The notes: generated by a model not told the origin, from the letters alone. A stretch of 64,000 nt of DNA from Streptomyces sp. NBC_00569 (GCF_036345255.1 NZ_CP107783.1:8487001-8551000), one strand, 5' to 3'; shown: positions 24,954 to 34,046, numbered from the stretch's first letter. Numbers and translations are program-made.

Positions 24954-25475
24954 GTGAACTGGGGAGACGTACCCACGTGGGGCGGCGTGACCTTCGCTGC
25001 CCTTGCGGCGGCCGCAACGATCTGGACGTTGAAGAGCCAGCGAGACCAGATCGGCGAGCAGCGGCAGTTCATCGCAGAGCAGGCCGCCACGCTGGCTCTG
25101 GAACGCGCGGAGTTGCACGCAGCCGCCCTGAAGCGGCGACAAGAGCAGGCGAGACGTGTGCGCCTAGTGAATTCGCGGCCGTACGTCGGGCTGGTCAACG
25201 ACAGCGACGACCCGATCACTGACGTGACGTGCACCGACGATGGTGTCGAGATTGACCGCGTATTCGTCGCTGACGGCACGAATCGGGCGTCGGCTGAATT
25301 GCTCGCAGCGATCTTGCAGGGAGCGGCCAACACCCCTGCCGCAGTCGTCGGTGTTGGGCAGGCTGCGTCGTTTCCGAGAGAGCAAGGCAACAGGGGCCGA
25401 CTGGTGTTCGAGTTCACCGACGCCGCGGGTGTGCGGTGGCGGCGCGATGATCTGGGCTCCGTATCGGAGGTATAG
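24954..25475 (+). CDS. membrane-anchored hypothetical protein
   Basis: GTG 24954 starts a 173-residue protein with one N-terminal helix (VTFAALAAAATIWTLKSQ), a coiled-coil-like stretch (RDQIGEQRQFIAEQAATLAL) and a beta-rich C-terminal domain (RPYVGLVNDSDDPITDVTCT). It probably faces the cytoplasm. It forms a pair with the 24709 gene and ends just before a terminator hairpin. Confidence 0.62.
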   Translation: MNWGDVPTWGGVTFAALAAAATIWTLKSQRDQIGEQRQFIAEQAATLALERAELHAAALKRRQEQARRVRLVNSRPYVGLVNDSDDPITDVTCTDDGVEIDRVFVADGTNRASAELLAAILQGAANTPAAVVGVGQAASFPREQGNRGRLVFEFTDAAGVRWRRDDLGSVSEV

Positions 25476-25478
25476 CAA

Positions 25479-25511
25479 GGCCCCGCCACGACGGGGGAAC
25501 GTGGCCGGGCC
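25479..25511. terminator. 12-bp hairpin of the repeated family
   Basis: GGCCCCGCCACG (25479-25490) pairs with CGTGGCCGGGCC (25500-25511), one mismatch, loop ACGGGGGAA. It follows the 24954 gene by 3 bp. Confidence 0.65.
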
Positions 25512-25585
25512 CGGACTCCAGTGTGTCAGCGCTCGTCCTTGGGTGCGCCCGGAGCAGGCTTCTCCTCCACGGGGTGCGTGGAGCG

Positions 25586-25619
25586 AGGCCCGCCGCGACG
25601 GGGGGGCGCGGCGGGGCCT
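25586..25619. terminator. 12-bp hairpin of the repeated family, bidirectional
   Basis: AGGCCCGCCGCG (25586-25597) pairs with CGCGGCGGGGCCT (25607-25619) around ACGGGGGGG, with one bulged G. It lies 14 bp beyond the stop of the convergent lipoprotein gene. Confidence 0.65.
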
Positions 25620-25633
25620 GGATCAGCGGCGGT

Positions 25634-26218
25634 TCAGCCGATGCTCCACTGGCCAGTCTGGTCCGAGAAGCCCGAGTCCATCGCGAACTGCACCTGAGTG
25701 ACCTTCGACTTAGTGGGCGCTTCGAACACGATCCAGCCGAGAGCCTTGCCGCCAGGCGTCAGCTTGACGCTGGACGACATGGACGGACCAGCCGTGATGT
25801 CTCCGAACGTGGACTGGAACTGCTGCCCGTCGGCGTCGGCGACCTGAGCCCCGTTGGAGGGGCTGTCGTTGTACGCCTTGGTGCCGGTGTTGACGAGCTT
25901 GAACTGCACGCCGATCCACCGCTTGCCGGACTCCGGAGTCATGAAGTCGTCGCTGCTCTTGGCGGGGTCGACGACCTTGACGACGGTGACGTCGAGCTGG
26001 CTGCCGTCTTCCATGCCCTTGAGGGTGATGGTGTCGCCGGTCTTGGCGTCCTTCTTTGCGGCTTCCTTCGTCGGCTTCTTGGCGGGCTTGTCGTCCGGCT
26101 TGGTGTCGCTCTTCTTGTTCGGAGTGGTGTTGACCTCGGAGCCGCTGCTGCATGCGGCTGTGAGGGGCAGGAGGCCCGCGAGGAGCAGGGCTGCAACGGT
26201 CTTGGCGGCGCGGTTCAT
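25634..26218 (-). CDS. DUF4352-type lipoprotein
   Basis: ATG 26218 gives 194 residues with a lipoprotein signal (AALLLAGLLPLTAACSSGS, lipobox LTAAC). A Lys-rich linker follows, then a beta-sandwich with GKRWIGVQFKLVNTGTKAYN and LGWIVFEAPTKSKVTQVQFA, as in DUF4352 immunoglobulin-like telokin domains. It should be anchored on the outer face of the membrane. Function unknown. ATG 26248 is an alternative start. Confidence 0.82.
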   Translation of the reverse strand: MNRAAKTVAALLLAGLLPLTAACSSGSEVNTTPNKKSDTKPDDKPAKKPTKEAAKKDAKTGDTITLKGMEDGSQLDVTVVKVVDPAKSSDDFMTPESGKRWIGVQFKLVNTGTKAYNDSPSNGAQVADADGQQFQSTFGDITAGPSMSSSVKLTPGGKALGWIVFEAPTKSKVTQVQFAMDSGFSDQTGQWSIG

Positions 26219-26385
26219 TGGAGAGGGTGCCCTTTCTGTGAGCGACATGTGTGTGACATGTGAAGGAGGTGGATGGTTGTACGTCGCCGCTACTTTTTCC
26301 TCGGTGTGCCAGAGACCGGCTGCTCCTACACCGGGTAGTAGCCGCCGCGGCCGGGATGCCTGGCAGCGATCGGCCGCCCCGGGTC

Positions 26386-26724
26386 TCATGGGTTGGTCAG
26401 CGGCCCCTTCACCCGCGCCAGCGTCCACCGCTGGTCCACCCACCCGTGAGCAAGCGGACCGCGCTCCAGTTCCCGCTCCAGCCTGGCGATCTGCGCGGGG
26501 CCGAGTCTCGGGCGGCCGGGCGAGCCCTTCGACAGGACACCAGCCTCGCCGCGTTCACGCCAGGCCCGACGCCACCGCTCCACCGACCGCTTGCTCACCC
26601 GCAAAATGACCGCGATCTCCCGGCTTTTCTCCCCGCGCCCGAAGCGTTCCACGGCCTCCAGCCGGATCCGCTCCCGCATAGCCCTCCCGGCGTCGGTCAG
26701 CCCGCCGCCCTGCGCGTATCTCAC
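26386..26724 (-). pseudogene. IS630-family transposase, N-terminal remnant
   Basis: The 112 residues contain the winged-helix start of IS630-type transposases: LEAVERFGRGEKSREIAVIL, VSKRSVERWRRAWRERGEAG and VDQRWTLARVKG. The frame then stops (PLTNP) and the DDE catalytic domain is missing. It is a truncated insertion-sequence relic at the left border of the conjugation gene block. Confidence 0.7.
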
Positions 26725-26776
26725 GCCACAGGGCTACCGCAGCCAACCAACCACCCGCAGGCGAACCGACCCGACA

Positions 26777-27049
26777 TCACCCGATCAAGTTCAGTAGCAA
26801 CGACCGGAACTGCGTTGGCGACCGGACCTCATCAATGCCCCCGTCTGCGCTCTGGGGCGCCGCTCCTGCCCTCGGCCCGCTCCCCCCGGCTGCGCCGATG
26901 CGCGCCCACATATGGATAGGGCCGTAGGCCCCGTCGATCACCACGCGAAACGGCCACAGGCTAGGACATGCCTCCGGCGGGGGCGCGACGACCTCATACC
27001 GGTCCTGGGGATTGGCTCGGAGCAGGTCCTGCAACCGTGAGGTGAGCAC
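26777..27049 (-). CDS. hypothetical ICE protein, possible frameshifted second half
   Basis: GTG 27049 starts 90 residues containing LLRANPQDRYEVVAPPPEAC and PFRVVIDGAYGPIHMWARIG. It overlaps the end of the 26994-27176 frame, and the two may be halves of one gene broken by a single frameshift near 27040. The last 30 residues look degenerate. Not recognised. Confidence 0.4.
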   Translation of the reverse strand: MLTSRLQDLLRANPQDRYEVVAPPPEACPSLWPFRVVIDGAYGPIHMWARIGAAGGSGPRAGAAPQSADGGIDEVRSPTQFRSLLLNLIG

Positions 27050-27176
27050 GTCGGCAGGCCGGGGCCGCAGTTTCGGGTTGGGTCGGTGGCCTCCGGCTCT
27101 TTATCGACCGCTCGGTGGCGGCGCCGAAGCCGTCGATCCGGTAATCCGGCTCCGAGGGCTCGTACGTGCTGGCCAT
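26994..27176 (-). CDS. small hypothetical ICE protein
   Basis: ATG 27176 lies two bases after the DUF4913 stop. The first 25 residues (MASTYEPSEPDYRIDGFGAA) look like a genuine protein start; the last 20 lose bias after a likely frameshift into the 26777-27049 frame. Probably the 5' part of one gene with it. Confidence 0.4.
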   Translation of the reverse strand: MASTYEPSEPDYRIDGFGAATERSIKSRRPPTQPETAAPACRRAHLTVAGPAPSQSPGPV

Positions 27177-27177
27177 G

Positions 27178-27789
27178 TCAGGCTCCGGCAGACTGGGGGG
27201 AGGCCAGTAGCCGGTGGTTGGGGCGGGTTGCGCTGGTGGTGCACGCCCCGAATGGGCCGTCAGGTGTGCGGAGTTGAAGCAGCGTGGGATCGAGGTGATC
27301 GCGGTGCCAGGTCGATGGGCCGGTGAGGCCGGCCTCGACGTCGGTGAGCTGCTGCCAGGCCAGCCACAGGGCGTGCAACCGTGCCACCGCTTCGGGGTGA
27401 TCCTGCCACCGTTGGCACCACGGGCGGCTGGTGGTGACCTCCCGCCCGTACACCGGCAGCAGCAGGTCGTCCAGCCACTTGGTGAGCGCGGCGAGTTCCT
27501 CGGTGTACGCCGTGCCGTCGAGCGCCAGGATGAAGATGGTGGTCGGCGCCTCCTCCGAGGCGGCCAGCACGGCCTCCGCTGTAGCGGAGGCCGGGGTCTG
27601 GGCGTCATCGGACTCGGCCTCACCCTCGGTGCCGTCGTTGATGGACGGCTCCTCGTCGGTGAGGCGGGCGAGCGTTTCGTTCTGCTTGCGGGTCACCGTG
27701 ACCAGCTGCGTAACGGTGGAGACAAGGTCGTCCAGGTCGTGATCCGGTATGCGTACCGGCGCGGTGCTGTCTCGTGCGGGCTCGGACAT
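27178..27789 (-). CDS. DUF4913-domain protein
   Basis: The 203-residue protein has an acidic N-terminal half and a C-terminal domain with ALTKWLDDLLLPVYGREV, WCQRWQDHPEAVARLHALWL and WHRDHLDPTLLQLRTPDGPF, the pattern of DUF4913. This family is common in Streptomyces ICE conjugation regions next to VirD4 and DnaB-like genes, as here. Function unknown; a transfer accessory role is inferred from position only. Confidence 0.85.
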   Translation of the reverse strand: MSEPARDSTAPVRIPDHDLDDLVSTVTQLVTVTRKQNETLARLTDEEPSINDGTEGEAESDDAQTPASATAEAVLAASEEAPTTIFILALDGTAYTEELAALTKWLDDLLLPVYGREVTTSRPWCQRWQDHPEAVARLHALWLAWQQLTDVEAGLTGPSTWHRDHLDPTLLQLRTPDGPFGACTTSATRPNHRLLASPQSAGA

Positions 27790-28136
27790 CTCGACACCTC
27801 CGAAGAATTCGTGGGGTGTCGAGAGTCCGGAGATTCAGCGGTTTGGCCCCGCCGGAGATCTCGTGTACACGGCGCAGGATGCCTGTTGGAACGACACCGT
27901 TGCAGAGCGCGGTCGGTTGGGCGGGCCTGCCCAGGCCTGGGGTGCCGGTTACCCATCCTTCGTCGGGGCACTGTATCTACTCCGCAAACCGCGGGCTCAG
28001 GCGGCCGGCGTCGACGGTGGGATGGGGCGAGCAGGGAGCCCGGGGTACGAGTGAGCGATCACTACGGAGATTCTCGAACTCGTGGGCCATGGCGTACATC
28101 CGTCCCCTTCCAAGCCGACCCGGCTGGCCTGATCGT
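27790..28136. other. gap inside conjugation operon, no gene seen
   Basis: The 347 bp between the DnaB-N-like stop and the DUF4913 start hold no frame with family features on either strand. The gap interrupts an otherwise dense operon, so an internal promoter for DUF4913 is possible. No -10/-35 pair was convincing. Confidence 0.4.
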
Positions 28137-29315
28137 TTATGACGGACGCCGATGGGTGCGACGGCCGGTGATGGCGGGCCGGGGGACTGTGGTGGACGTT
28201 GCCGACAGCGTGGTGTCCGCGAGGCGGCTGCGGGCACGTGCGGCATTGCTTCGGGCGCTCGGCGATGGGGCGCCAGGTGGGCCGAGCGATGGTCGCGGTT
28301 CCCGCTCAGCTCCGCGCGCTGTGCGAAGGCGACGGCGGACGTCGTCCAATGGACCGAGGGCGTGCAGGGCGTAGCTGATGAGCTGCCCAGGGGCGAGCGC
28401 GTCGCGGTCGGCCAAGGCGGCGACCTGCCGGGCCGTCAGCGTGGCGCTGCGGATGAGGGAGGCTTGGACGACCTGTTCGCCGAAGTGTTCGGCTGCTCCA
28501 CCGAGCAGTGGGTCACAGATCCGCCGTACGCGCTCGGGGTCGAGAACCCCGTCGGCCAGCGCACCGCGTCGCTGTGTCTCCCACAGCACGGTCAACTGGT
28601 CGATCGGTTCACCGCGATGGTGCAGTGCTCCGAGCGCGCGGTAGATCTGTTGATGACCGGGGTCGGCGAAGTCGTCGGGGTGGAGCCAGCGCACCAGGTC
28701 GAGAAGCTGCTCGGGTCGGGACGCGAGGCAACCGAGGAGGAACTCCTCATCAGCGAGTCCCTGGTCGCTGACGGGTTGGGGAGGGGTGGCTTGTTGCGCG
28801 TACGCGGCGGGCGGCTGCGCGGGCCGGGCCTCGGTTCCCCAAGCACGGGCAAGGTCGGTCAGCACATCGGAGAGCACCTGGGCGTGGTGCAGCGTCTCCT
28901 CCACCGTCCCGTTCCGGTCGTCGGCGAACGCGGCCTGGTGCAGGCGTGTGGCGTGTTGGGCGACGCTGCGGTGGATAGCGCCCTCCAGGACCATCCGTCC
29001 GTACACCGGGACGTGGTCGGGGCGCGGGCACGCCGAGATCAGGAGGTGCGGGTACGACGGGGTGAGCCCGCGGGTGTGAGTGCTCGCCTCCTGCAAGGTG
29101 TCGGTGATCCAGGCAAGTGGTACGGACCCACCCTCCGGCGCGGTCGTCGCTGGGTGTTCGGCGACCCGGAGCTTGAGCATCGCGGCGTAGAGCGCGGAGT
29201 GCGCGGGACGGGAGAAGTGCTCCGGGTGGAGCCAGCTACCAAGCCGGTCGAGCTGGCCGGGATTCAGGAATAGTGCGCCCAAGACGGCCTGCTCGGCGTG
29301 AACGAGCGGGGTCAC
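28137..29315 (-). CDS. protein with two DnaB N-terminal-like domains
   Basis: The 392 residues contain two repeats of the DnaB-N fold: EQAVLGALFLNPGQLDRLGS then LHPEHFSRPAHSALYAAML in the first half, and EEFLLGCLASRPEQLLDLVR then LHPDDFADPGHQQIYRALGA in the second. No RecA-like helicase domain or Walker motif follows; the tail is basic and disordered. It may bind helicase or primase, or dock the DnaC-like protein, to replicate the element. The GTG start overlaps the upstream 78-residue gene. Confidence 0.82.
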   Translation of the reverse strand: MTPLVHAEQAVLGALFLNPGQLDRLGSWLHPEHFSRPAHSALYAAMLKLRVAEHPATTAPEGGSVPLAWITDTLQEASTHTRGLTPSYPHLLISACPRPDHVPVYGRMVLEGAIHRSVAQHATRLHQAAFADDRNGTVEETLHHAQVLSDVLTDLARAWGTEARPAQPPAAYAQQATPPQPVSDQGLADEEFLLGCLASRPEQLLDLVRWLHPDDFADPGHQQIYRALGALHHRGEPIDQLTVLWETQRRGALADGVLDPERVRRICDPLLGGAAEHFGEQVVQASLIRSATLTARQVAALADRDALAPGQLISYALHALGPLDDVRRRLRTARGAEREPRPSLGPPGAPSPSARSNAARARSRLADTTLSATSTTVPRPAITGRRTHRRPS

Positions 29316-29548
29316 GGCTGCGCCTTGCGTGCGGCCTGGTGCTGGGCGCGAATCTCAGCAACGGCAAGGTCGGCGGCGGTCAAGGCGGTGGCAAATCGCT
29401 GCAGTTCGCCGGTGAACGCCGGGTCCGATGCGAGCAGGGAGCCGCTCTGGGACACGAGCCACCAATGGCCGCCCCGCTTCACGACGGGGGCGCCGGCGAG
29501 ACGTTCGGAGCGGCGAACGGAGGCCCAGGACGGTGTGGGGTGGGACAT
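29312..29548 (-). CDS. small hypothetical ICE protein
   Basis: The 78 residues begin MSHPTPSWASVRRSERLAGA and contain GGHWWLVSQSGSLLASDPAF and a helical end. It overlaps the DnaB-N-like start by four bases (GTGA). The family is unnamed to me but I would expect it in related ICEs by its place between virD4 and the DnaB-like gene. Confidence 0.6.
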   Translation of the reverse strand: MSHPTPSWASVRRSERLAGAPVVKRGGHWWLVSQSGSLLASDPAFTGELQRFATALTAADLAVAEIRAQHQAARKAQP

Positions 29549-29654
29549 TGGGAGTGAGTACCTCACGAGGAAGGGGCGAAGGCCCCGGGATGTACTGGCG
29601 TTCGGGGAAGTGCGCCGTCGCGTCTCGCCCTGCGGGGGTGCGTCTTCGGCGGGT

Positions 29655-31448
29655 TCACGTGGCGTGACCGATGCCGTCGCGGCGCAGGGTCTTGGCCAGC
29701 GCGCGCTCGGTGATGGCCGCGGTTTCCCTGGCGGAGGCGGCGCCGAGCTGATCGGCGTTGGGTTCGCGGTACCAGGGCTTGAGGCTGAGGAGGGCGGGGC
29801 GGATGCCTGTGGCGAGCAGGAGCGCGGAACCCTTGGGCAGGGCGCGGATCGCATCGGCGGGCAGCACGCGTTCCTGGCGCATGGAAACTGAAGTGGACTT
29901 GCCCGACTCGCTGGTGGACACCGAGACGGTACGAACGTCGTGGTCGCCCACCAGGCGGGAGAGCTTGTCCGCGAAGTCGGCGTCGTCGATACCGGAGCCG
30001 ACGAGCTTGATCGTCGCGGCCGACCAGAGCGCGTCCATGCCGGGCTCGCCCCACACTCGGACGCCCTGGCGGTAGGACTGCAGAATCGTGATCGGGATGA
30101 CGCCCCGGCTGCCGAGGTGGGAGTACAGGTCCGGCAGGTCCGCGATCTTGCATACGTTGGCGGCCTCGTCGAGGATCGCGAGCAGCGGGGCATCGAGCCG
30201 ACCACCGTCGCGCTCTGCCTGCATAACGGCCGAGCGCATCACGGCGTCGGCAGCGGCGGCGATGATCGCCGAAGCCGAGCCGCCGCCATCCTTCGACAGC
30301 AGGAACAATGTGTCCTTGCTGGTGGCGAACGCCTCGGGCTTGAACTCCCGGATCTTGTCCATCCCGCTGGGTGGGGTGACCCAGGCGGCGATGACCGGGT
30401 TGAGTAGGCAACTGGCGTACTGCCGGGCGGTTTCGAAGATTCCGTCACGGGTTTCGACGGCTCCGGCCACGGTGCCGTGGAGTTGGGCGGCGACCGCGTC
30501 GAGCCCGGCGTCCTGGAGCAGGTCGATGGGGGCGCGGTCGGCTGGGGAGGCGAGCCAGGCTAGGACGTCGGTGATCGGCCGTCGGCCGCGGGCGGCAGCG
30601 AGGAACAGCGCGGTGAGGGTATTCGCGGCGGCAGTCGACCAAAAGTCGCCCGCGCTCGATTCGTCCACGGAGGCGGTCACGAAGTGCCCGGCCAAGCGGC
30701 GGGCCCCGGCAAGATCGTGGGCGTCGGCGAGGATGTCCCACCACATCATCTGGGGGGCGTGGGCGATCTGTTGAGGATCGAGCGTCCACAGCGTGCCAGC
30801 CTCGGCGCGGGCCGCGAGCGTGGCGGTGTAGGCGTCGCGCGCCGCTTTGTTGGAGGTCAGCAGTACAGGGCCCGGCGCGCGGAGGATCGCTGGTATCGCC
30901 AATCCGGAGGTCTTCCCCGAGCGGGGCGCCATGATTGCGAGGAGGACGTCCTCCCAGGATGAGCGAACCTCCCGCGCGCCAGGGGTGAGCGTGCCGAGCA
31001 GGACCCCGCGGTCGTCGGGCGAAACGGCCTTGAGCTTGGTTCCCTTGAGGCTCGGACGGAGCTCGACCGCCTTCGCCAAGTTCTTCTTGGGCATCAGGTC
31101 GGCCAGGTCCCGCTGGTCGGCCAGCCCCTTGAGGTTGCCGCGCAGCCGGAGCCACACCTTCACCCCGAGCAGCGTGGCGGCCAGGAGGATGAGCGCAGGG
31201 AGGACGTAGCACCCGCTGATCACGGCAGGGTGGGCGAGATGCGGCCAGACCTCACCGGGGTGCAGCAGCGATTCTGTTGGTCGGAAGGAGGCCCGCGGAT
31301 CGGAGCCGACAGCCGCGTTGAGGAGGTTGCCGAACAGCCAGGCGAGAGTCCCGCCGCCCATACCGAGCGCGGCGACCGCGATCAGGAGGTAGAGGAGGAC
31401 GTCGGTGCCGGTGGTGGTCGAGGGCGTGCTGGTGCGTGCAGGAGACAA
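29655..31448 (-). CDS. VirD4/TraG-like type IV coupling protein
   Basis: The 597-residue protein has two N-terminal membrane segments (VLLYLLIAVAALGMGGGTLA, ISGCYVLPALILLAATLLG), Walker A APRSGKTSG (174-182) and Walker B LLAILDEAAN (422-431). The following VIPITILQSYRQGVRVWG is the conserved coupling-protein region. It should bring relaxase-DNA to the secretion channel and drive transfer with ATP. The channel genes now lie 21 kb away at 52.5-59.8 kb because of an inserted cargo block. Confidence 0.92.
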   Translation of the reverse strand: MSPARTSTPSTTTGTDVLLYLLIAVAALGMGGGTLAWLFGNLLNAAVGSDPRASFRPTESLLHPGEVWPHLAHPAVISGCYVLPALILLAATLLGVKVWLRLRGNLKGLADQRDLADLMPKKNLAKAVELRPSLKGTKLKAVSPDDRGVLLGTLTPGAREVRSSWEDVLLAIMAPRSGKTSGLAIPAILRAPGPVLLTSNKAARDAYTATLAARAEAGTLWTLDPQQIAHAPQMMWWDILADAHDLAGARRLAGHFVTASVDESSAGDFWSTAAANTLTALFLAAARGRRPITDVLAWLASPADRAPIDLLQDAGLDAVAAQLHGTVAGAVETRDGIFETARQYASCLLNPVIAAWVTPPSGMDKIREFKPEAFATSKDTLFLLSKDGGGSASAIIAAAADAVMRSAVMQAERDGGRLDAPLLAILDEAANVCKIADLPDLYSHLGSRGVIPITILQSYRQGVRVWGEPGMDALWSAATIKLVGSGIDDADFADKLSRLVGDHDVRTVSVSTSESGKSTSVSMRQERVLPADAIRALPKGSALLLATGIRPALLSLKPWYREPNADQLGAASARETAAITERALAKTLRRDGIGHAT

Positions 31449-31460
31449 GGCGCGGTCCCG

Positions 31461-31784
31461 TTACGTGCTGAGTGGCGGGCGATGGGGTGGGACCAGCGGC
31501 TTCTTCTGGTGATCACGAGGGGGCTCCAAGAGGCTGTGGCGCGAAGGAAGAAGGGGGCGGCAGTCGGTGCAGTCCCGGCTGGCGAGCCAGCGCGTATCCA
31601 GCCCGCCGGTCAGCCGGGCGGCCGGAGGGTACGAGCTGGGGTGTGCGGGGTGCCCGCACTGCTCGGTGCCGCCCCGTCGGGGTGTGGCGCAGCCCTCGCA
31701 GGGTGATTGCCGAGGACGACCGACGCTCGTCTGCGACGGCGGCGGCCACGCCGAGGCGACGTCCGGCTCGAGCTGCAGATTCAT
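31461..31784 (-). CDS. hypothetical cysteine-containing ICE protein
   Basis: ATG 31784 gives 107 residues beginning MNLQLEPDVASAWPPPSQTS. CEGC, C45 and a late CTDC (DCTDCRPLLPS) could form a small zinc site. It ends 12 bp before the VirD4-like start on the same strand. Not recognised; position and codon use suggest it is real. Confidence 0.5.
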   Translation of the reverse strand: MNLQLEPDVASAWPPPSQTSVGRPRQSPCEGCATPRRGGTEQCGHPAHPSSYPPAARLTGGLDTRWLASRDCTDCRPLLPSRHSLLEPPRDHQKKPLVPPHRPPLST

Positions 31785-31810
31785 CGTGAGTTCTTGTTGG
31801 CGCGGATCGG

Positions 31811-32527
31811 CTAGCGGGTGCGGCTCGGCTCCGGGGCAGCTGGGGTGGGGTGGTACTCGACGGAAACAGCGGGCCGTCGTGGCGGCGATACACCCGTACA
31901 GGCCGGGGAGAGGGCAGTGGCGGCCTGGGCTCGGCGCTGTTGCATGGTCGATACAGGGTCTGGCCACCCGCTGTCGCGCACGTAGGAAAAGGCGTCGAAG
32001 GCGAGGTCGGTACGGACCTGCAGGGTCTCGACGTACTGGAGGTCGCCCTCGCCAGGGAGCGGGACGCCCTCGTTGGTGCGGGTCTCAGTGCCCATGGCCC
32101 GCAGGATGCCTTCGGGGTCGCGAACCTGGTCGTGCACGATGATCCGGTCGGCACGGATGTCGGCGTCGAGGGGGCGGGCCGAGGCGACCGCCGCCTCCTG
32201 GATGCCGGAGACCGGCATGATGGGAGGTTTCTCCGGCAGGTCAGTGGGACCTCGGCTCGGGCTCAGCCGGGTGTAGGGCTGAAGGTCGTACGCGGCGTCG
32301 GAGGTGACGCTGTACTGCGCGGCCCGCATGGATTGCACGGCTTGTGCTCCGCGCCGCAACGGTTCGCGGGTCGGATCGGTGAGGCTGTACAAATCGCTGC
32401 CGGGGAGCCGCTCGAAACCGACGAGGCGAAGGATGTGCTCGGCGACGTGGTTGTCGTGCGATGTCGCTGCCACGACGCCGTAGCGGCCGTGATGGCCGAC
32501 GGTGATGTGCGGATGTGTTTCCGCCAC
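31811..32527 (-). CDS. hypothetical ICE protein
   Basis: The 238-residue protein has a first domain with HHGRYGVVAATSHDNHVAEH and VGFERLPGSDLYSLTDPTRE, followed by a linker and a Pro-rich tail. It lies just upstream of the 107-residue and VirD4-like genes in the conjugation operon. I do not recognise the fold. It is one of the last genes of the left half before the cargo block. Confidence 0.62.
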   Translation of the reverse strand: MAETHPHITVGHHGRYGVVAATSHDNHVAEHILRLVGFERLPGSDLYSLTDPTREPLRRGAQAVQSMRAAQYSVTSDAAYDLQPYTRLSPSRGPTDLPEKPPIMPVSGIQEAAVASARPLDADIRADRIIVHDQVRDPEGILRAMGTETRTNEGVPLPGEGDLQYVETLQVRTDLAFDAFSYVRDSGWPDPVSTMQQRRAQAATALSPACTGVSPPRRPAVSVEYHPTPAAPEPSRTR

Positions 32528-32529
32528 GA

Positions 32530-32818
32530 AGATGCACCTCGCAGAAGTCGGGGCCGTGCGGAGGACGAGAATGCGGCCCGAAGCCGGGTTTGGTGCGGCC
32601 TGGAATCTGAGCTATTGAGCGCGAGCGCGGCGGCCGGGCAGCGCGGAAGAACCGATCGGCCGGTGGGCCAGAGGCGTCTCGATCGCCGCAGCGGTGTGGG
32701 CAGGCCATGTGGCCACGTGTGGTGACCAGGCGCGGGCTGCCTCGACCCGAGCCGAGGGGTATCCACCGGAGGCCGGCCGCGTCGGCGAGGGAGATAGGGC
32801 CTTCTTGGTCCGAGCCAT
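32530..32818 (-). pseudogene. frameshifted small ICE gene
   Basis: From ATG 32818 the frame starts MARTKKALS. The better-coding continuation lies in another frame (SLADAAGLRWIPLGSG and HMACPHRCGDRDASGPPADR). A two-base TC insertion in CTATCTCCCTCGCC would explain it. The conceptual product has a C-x3-C pair and no recognised family. Beyond it, 32820-33170 has no gene. Confidence 0.3.
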
Positions 32819-33170
32819 GTCGACGCGCGCGCATCGGCGTTCTCTGCCTGCGTCAGGGAGTAATGCCAGCCACAGGCGTTGCTCAGGACGACGACGTTCG
32901 CGAGGGCCGCTGCACTGACCTGCTAGAGCCCGGGGCGGGCCCTGGGCCCAGTCCTCATCACCGGGGGTCGCCCGCCGACCTTCGACACGGAGGCAAATTA
33001 GCAGCGCAACGCGGTCGAGCGATGCATCAACGGACGCCCTGCGTACCGACAAACTCTCCATTGCCTACCAGGCTGCAGCCCACCCCGCAGTCATCCTCAT
33101 TTGAGCAAGGCGCTGACGGCTGAAGGACGCTCTTGCTAGTGCGCCCGGATATCGTGCACCAGGGCGAGTA

Positions 33171-34031
33171 AGAAGTCATTTCGTTTGGTGTGATCTTGCG
33201 GGATGCTGATGGGGTGACGACGAAGCTTATTGAGCGGTTGGTGCCGGACGTCTTGTGGGAGTTGTTCCAGCGGGTGGTTCCTCCGGCGCCGACGCGCCCC
33301 AGGGTGGCGGCCGGCGCCGGCAGGGGGACCGTGAAGTGCTGGCGGCCATCGTCTTCGTGGCCTCGTCAGGATGTACGTGGAACCAGCTCCCACCTGGTTT
33401 CGGGCCGTCAGGTGTGACCGCATTCCGGCGTTTTACCGAGTGGTCTCAGGCCAGAGTGTGGGCCAGGCTCCACCGCCTGGTGCTCGATGAATTCGGTGCC
33501 CAGGGCGAGCTGGAATGGTCGCGCTGCGCGATCGATTCGATGAGTGTCCGAGCGCTCAAAGGGGGCAGGTGACGGGACCGAATCCGACCGACCGAGGTAA
33601 GAAGGGGCCCAAAATCCACCGCATAGTTGACCGCAACGGTCTTCCGATCTCGCTCGGAATCTCCGCGGCCAACACCCATGACAGTCAGGGCTTTCAGCCC
33701 CTCGTCCGTGGGATTCCGCCGATCAGGTCCCGCCGCGGACCTCGTCGCCGCAGGCCGGACAAGCTCCATGGCGACAAGGGCTGCGACTACCCTCATCTGC
33801 GGCGATGGCGCCGCTCACGCGGCATCACGCCCCGCATCGCCCGTCGAGGCATCGAAAACTCCGAACGCCTCGGACGGCACCGCCCGGTCGTGGAACGGTC
33901 CGTTGCCTGGCTTGCTGGCTGCCCGAGACTTCACCGTCGCTACGAACGCAAGCCCGAACAATTCCTTGCCTTCGTCGCCATCGCCGCAACACTCATCTGC
34001 CACCGCAGACTCCCCAAATGAAATGAATTCT
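33171..34031 (+). mobile_element. IS5-family insertion sequence with 18-bp terminal repeats
   Basis: Left end AGAAGTCATTTCGTTTGG (33171-33188) and right end (34014-34031, reading AGAATTCATTTCATTTGG on the other strand) match at 16 of 18 positions. Between them is a frameshifted IS5/IS427-group transposase. The element lies at the left border of the 20-kb block that separates the two conjugation gene groups. A target duplication could not be fixed with certainty. Confidence 0.8.
33214..34021 (+). pseudogene. IS5-family transposase, frameshifted
   Basis: Coding moves through three frames: TKLIERLVPDVLWELFQRVV, then EVLAAIVFVASSGCTWNQLP to AIDSMSVRALKG, then VTGPNPTDRGKKGPKIHRIV to the end (FLAFVAIAATLICHRRLPK). 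The second switch falls where IS427-group elements use programmed frameshifting between OrfA and OrfB and may be functional. The first (near 33290) is a true lesion, so the copy is probably dead. GTG 33214 is the likely start. Confidence 0.8.
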
Positions 34032-34046
34032 GAGGTGGCTGGGCCG

